Part shown: piece after piece, positions 29,188 through 30,885 of the stretch
Layout: each line of letters opens with the position of its first letter
Numbering within the stretch: position 1 is the first letter of the stretch
Source: CAVAWX01 sp963614215
GTDB lineage: Bacteria; Actinomycetota; Coriobacteriia; Coriobacteriales; QAMH01
Length of the DNA: 30,885 nt
Reading direction: 5' to 3'
NCBI GenBank assembly: GCA_963614215.1
Contig: CAVECB010000021.1
Coordinates: forward strand, 1 to 30,885
Translations under genes and position numbers: made by a program
Notes under the pieces: generated by a model
What the model was told of the DNA's origin: nothing
What the model saw: only the letters and a program-made list of their open reading frames with translations
Database searches by the model: none

Positions 29188-30270
29188 CTACTTGCCCACG
29201 AACATCACAATCAAGACGATGGCGACGACGGCCACAAGCAGCACGGCCGCGCCTGCCGCTATCTTGCCCACATGCGCCTTCTTCGCCGCCGAGGAGGCCT
29301 CTTCTCTCAAGGCGGTGTAGTGCTCTTCTTGCGCGGAAACGGTCTGCTGCAGCTCTTCTGCGCGGGCGGCAAGCTCTTCTATGGCCTGCGGGTCGGCGTG
29401 GATGGCATTGGCCTCGTCGATGGCCGCCTGCGCCTCGTCTGCCTCTTTTTGCCTGCGCGAGAGGTCGCGCTGCGCAGCCTTGGACTGCGCCTGCAGCTGC
29501 TCTATCTTCTCGTAAAGGGGCGCCTGCTCGGCTTCCTGCTTCTCGCGGCAGCCCTCCAACTCGGTTTTCGCGGCCGCAGCATCGTTGCGCAACTCGCCTA
29601 GGCGCGTGTGCGCCTGTTCCACCTCGTCGAGCTTTGCGCGCTCGCGCTCCACTGCCTGCTCGTAGTCGAGGCTGCGGGCAGACGCAGGCGCATCGGCGGC
29701 GTGCTTCATCTCCCAGGCAGCCTTCGAGCACGCGTCGCGCTCCTTTTGCAGACGCGATATCTCGCGTTCATGGGCGCGCACCGCCTGCTTTGCGCTGTCT
29801 GCGGCCTTTTGCAAAGGCGCCAGCTCCTCCTTGTGGCGTTTTCTCATCTGCTCCAACTCGGCTTTCGCCGCCGGCAGCTGTTCTTTGAGCACATCGAGCG
29901 TGGCGCTGCTTTTTGCCGCCGCCTCCTGCGCCGCCTTCAAGGCCGCGCCCTGCTCGGACATGATGGTGTCGAAGTTGTCGAAGATGCCGCGCTTGTGCGA
30001 CAGTTCCTCTTGCACGTGGTCTAGCTCGCGCCGCGATCCTTTCAAGACCTGTTTCGCGCTCGATGCCGCTTTGCGCGTAGAGGCGTAGGTGCCAATCCGG
30101 GCAACGAGGCCAGCGTCTGCCGCGCCCTCGGCCGTCTGCGCCGCGTCCGCATCCAAACCGGAGTCGATTATCGTCTCCGCGTGTCTGCGGCCACCTGGTA
30201 CCGTCTCGAATCCGGGCGTAGTGCCGTTCGAGGCAGCGTTTTCTGCGCCGTTTGCCGTCTCAGATGCCAT
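29188..30270 (-). CDS. Coiled-coil protein with a single C-terminal membrane anchor
   Basis: A 360-residue protein of unknown function, start ATG 30270 with GGGGGAG seven bases upstream. Residues 1-60 are polar and disordered-looking. Residues about 70-330 are rich in Ala, Glu, Lys and Gln with heptad patterning (for example RELDHVQEELSHKR, LDVLKEQLPAAKAELEQM), i.e. a long coiled coil. Residues 336-358 (KIAAGAAVLLVAVVAIVLIV) form the only transmembrane helix, so the protein is tail-anchored with the coil in the cytoplasm. No enzyme motif is visible. It could be a structural or division-related scaffold; that is inference from shape only. Confidence 0.8.
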   Translation of the reverse strand: MASETANGAENAASNGTTPGFETVPGGRRHAETIIDSGLDADAAQTAEGAADAGLVARIGTYASTRKAASSAKQVLKGSRRELDHVQEELSHKRGIFDNFDTIMSEQGAALKAAQEAAAKSSATLDVLKEQLPAAKAELEQMRKRHKEELAPLQKAADSAKQAVRAHEREISRLQKERDACSKAAWEMKHAADAPASARSLDYEQAVERERAKLDEVEQAHTRLGELRNDAAAAKTELEGCREKQEAEQAPLYEKIEQLQAQSKAAQRDLSRRQKEADEAQAAIDEANAIHADPQAIEELAARAEELQQTVSAQEEHYTALREEASSAAKKAHVGKIAAGAAVLLVAVVAIVLIVMFVGK

Positions 30271-30291
30271 ACGTGCTCCCCCTCATGAACT

Positions 30292-30319
30292 GCAAGGCAG
30301 CATGTGCATGCTGCCTTGC
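30292..30319. repeat. Perfect 13-base palindromic stem upstream of the coiled-coil gene
   Basis: GCAAGGCAGCATG and its exact reverse complement CATGCTGCCTTGC flank a TG centre. The right-to-left transcript would carry this hairpin about 20 bases before the coiled-coil start codon. No T-run follows, so it is more like an operator or leader hairpin than a terminator. A second weaker dyad, GTGCCG/CGGCAC, is at 30334-30358. Confidence 0.6.
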
Positions 30320-30395
30320 GCATCTACAGGTGAGTGCCGCATCCAATCTGTACGGCACCCGCCTCTTTTTTCGCTCTCGGCGTATGCGAGGCGCA

Positions 30396-30885
30396 TCACC
30401 AATACGAGTAGACGGTCGTACCGACGGGCACCTCGTAGTAAATCCAGCGGGCGTCTTCGAGGGCGAGGCGCACGCAGCCGTGCGAGAGGTGCATGCCAAG
30501 GCGGCCGTCTTGAATGTCGCTCATAGAACCGGGCTCGTAGAGGACGGAGTGGAACATGTACCCGCCGTAGAACTGCGACGCGTACCAGCAGGTGTAGCCG
30601 CTGCCGAAGCTATTCAAGTGGTAGTTGATGGTGTACTCGCCGGTGACGGTAGGCGAGCTGTCCGCACCGGGGCTGCACAGCATGTAGTTCACGTACCCCC
30701 AACTGCCCTGGCCGCCCGTGAAGACGCCCACGTGGCAGGTGCTGAGGTTCACGAGGACGAGCCAGCCGGTGGAAGAACCGTGGCGGTTCGCCTCGTCGAG
30801 CATGGCCTGCTGCTCCCCCGACATGCGCACCGGCCTGTCCTCCCAAATCCAGTCGGTCTGCACAAAGGTCCAGGTCTGGCTCGCG
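30396..30885 (-). CDS. L,D-transpeptidase (YkuD domain), N-terminal part outside window
   Basis: The frame is open to the right edge, so 162 C-terminal residues are visible and the start is missing. The catalytic motif LSHGCVRL with the upstream histidine in MFHSVLYEP is that of YkuD L,D-transpeptidases, which make 3-3 peptidoglycan crosslinks or attach proteins to the wall. GWLVLVNLSTCHVGVFTG is the usual opening strand. The C-terminus VPVGTTVYSYW is complete. Being a wall enzyme it should be exported; the signal would lie outside the window. Confidence 0.93.
   Translation of the reverse strand, partial: ASQTWTFVQTDWIWEDRPVRMSGEQQAMLDEANRHGSSTGWLVLVNLSTCHVGVFTGGQGSWGYVNYMLCSPGADSSPTVTGEYTINYHLNSFGSGYTCWYASQFYGGYMFHSVLYEPGSMSDIQDGRLGMHLSHGCVRLALEDARWIYYEVPVGTTVYSYW

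Overview
The window looks like chromosome from a high-GC actinobacterium of the class Coriobacteriia, most likely family Eggerthellaceae. The basis is GC-rich codon use with many GTG starts, the actinobacterial-type order uvrC ... rapZ-yvcK-whiA, a surface protein combining DUF6273, InlB-type and CWB2 domains, and a respiratory-type molybdopterin/Fe-S/NrfD locus of the kind these gut anaerobes carry in numbers. The placement is from memory of families and not from a database search. Every gene except one (the methyltransferase at 9460-10257) lies on the minus strand, so the window is best read from right to left.

Right end (30885 to 24451): a partial L,D-transpeptidase, a tail-anchored coiled-coil protein, a very small ferredoxin-thioredoxin-reductase-like Fe-S protein overlapping trmL, then metK and priA. 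These are mostly housekeeping genes, with several hairpins between them.

Centre (24113 to 13570): the most interesting region, seven genes in one direction. A large molybdopterin oxidoreductase with an unusual 209-residue aromatic repeat tail is followed by a four-cluster ferredoxin subunit and an eight-helix NrfD-type membrane subunit, which together make a classical three-subunit membrane oxidoreductase. After a 169-base gap with its own promoter-like site come an HdrD/GlpC-like CCG-domain Fe-S protein, a second molybdopterin oxidoreductase without the tail, a DUF2064 (TIGR04282-type) glycosyl/nucleotidyl transferase and a radical SAM protein resembling the MJ0619/tetraether-synthase group. 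Neither catalytic subunit has a Tat signal, so both should work in the cytoplasm. The substrate is unknown. The pairing of two molybdenum enzymes with a DUF2064 protein and a radical SAM enzyme is the best candidate here for an undescribed system.

Left of that (13326 to 9460): an aldo/keto reductase with a C-terminal two-cluster ferredoxin domain, a GNAT acetyltransferase, a class I glutamine amidotransferase-like (C26) hydrolase and a Trm9-like SAM methyltransferase. The convergent gap between the last two holds a phased 41-base tandem hairpin repeat and a 15-base tandem repeat.

Left end (9409 to 1): a WecA/TagO-type sugar-phosphate transferase translationally coupled to uvrC, a small AT-richer toxin-antitoxin-like pair set between uvrC and rapZ, the overlapping rapZ-yvcK-whiA operon, and the 5' part of a secreted cell-wall-binding protein. 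That surface gene has a run of ten G residues exactly within the spacer of its best promoter, which suggests phase-variable expression.
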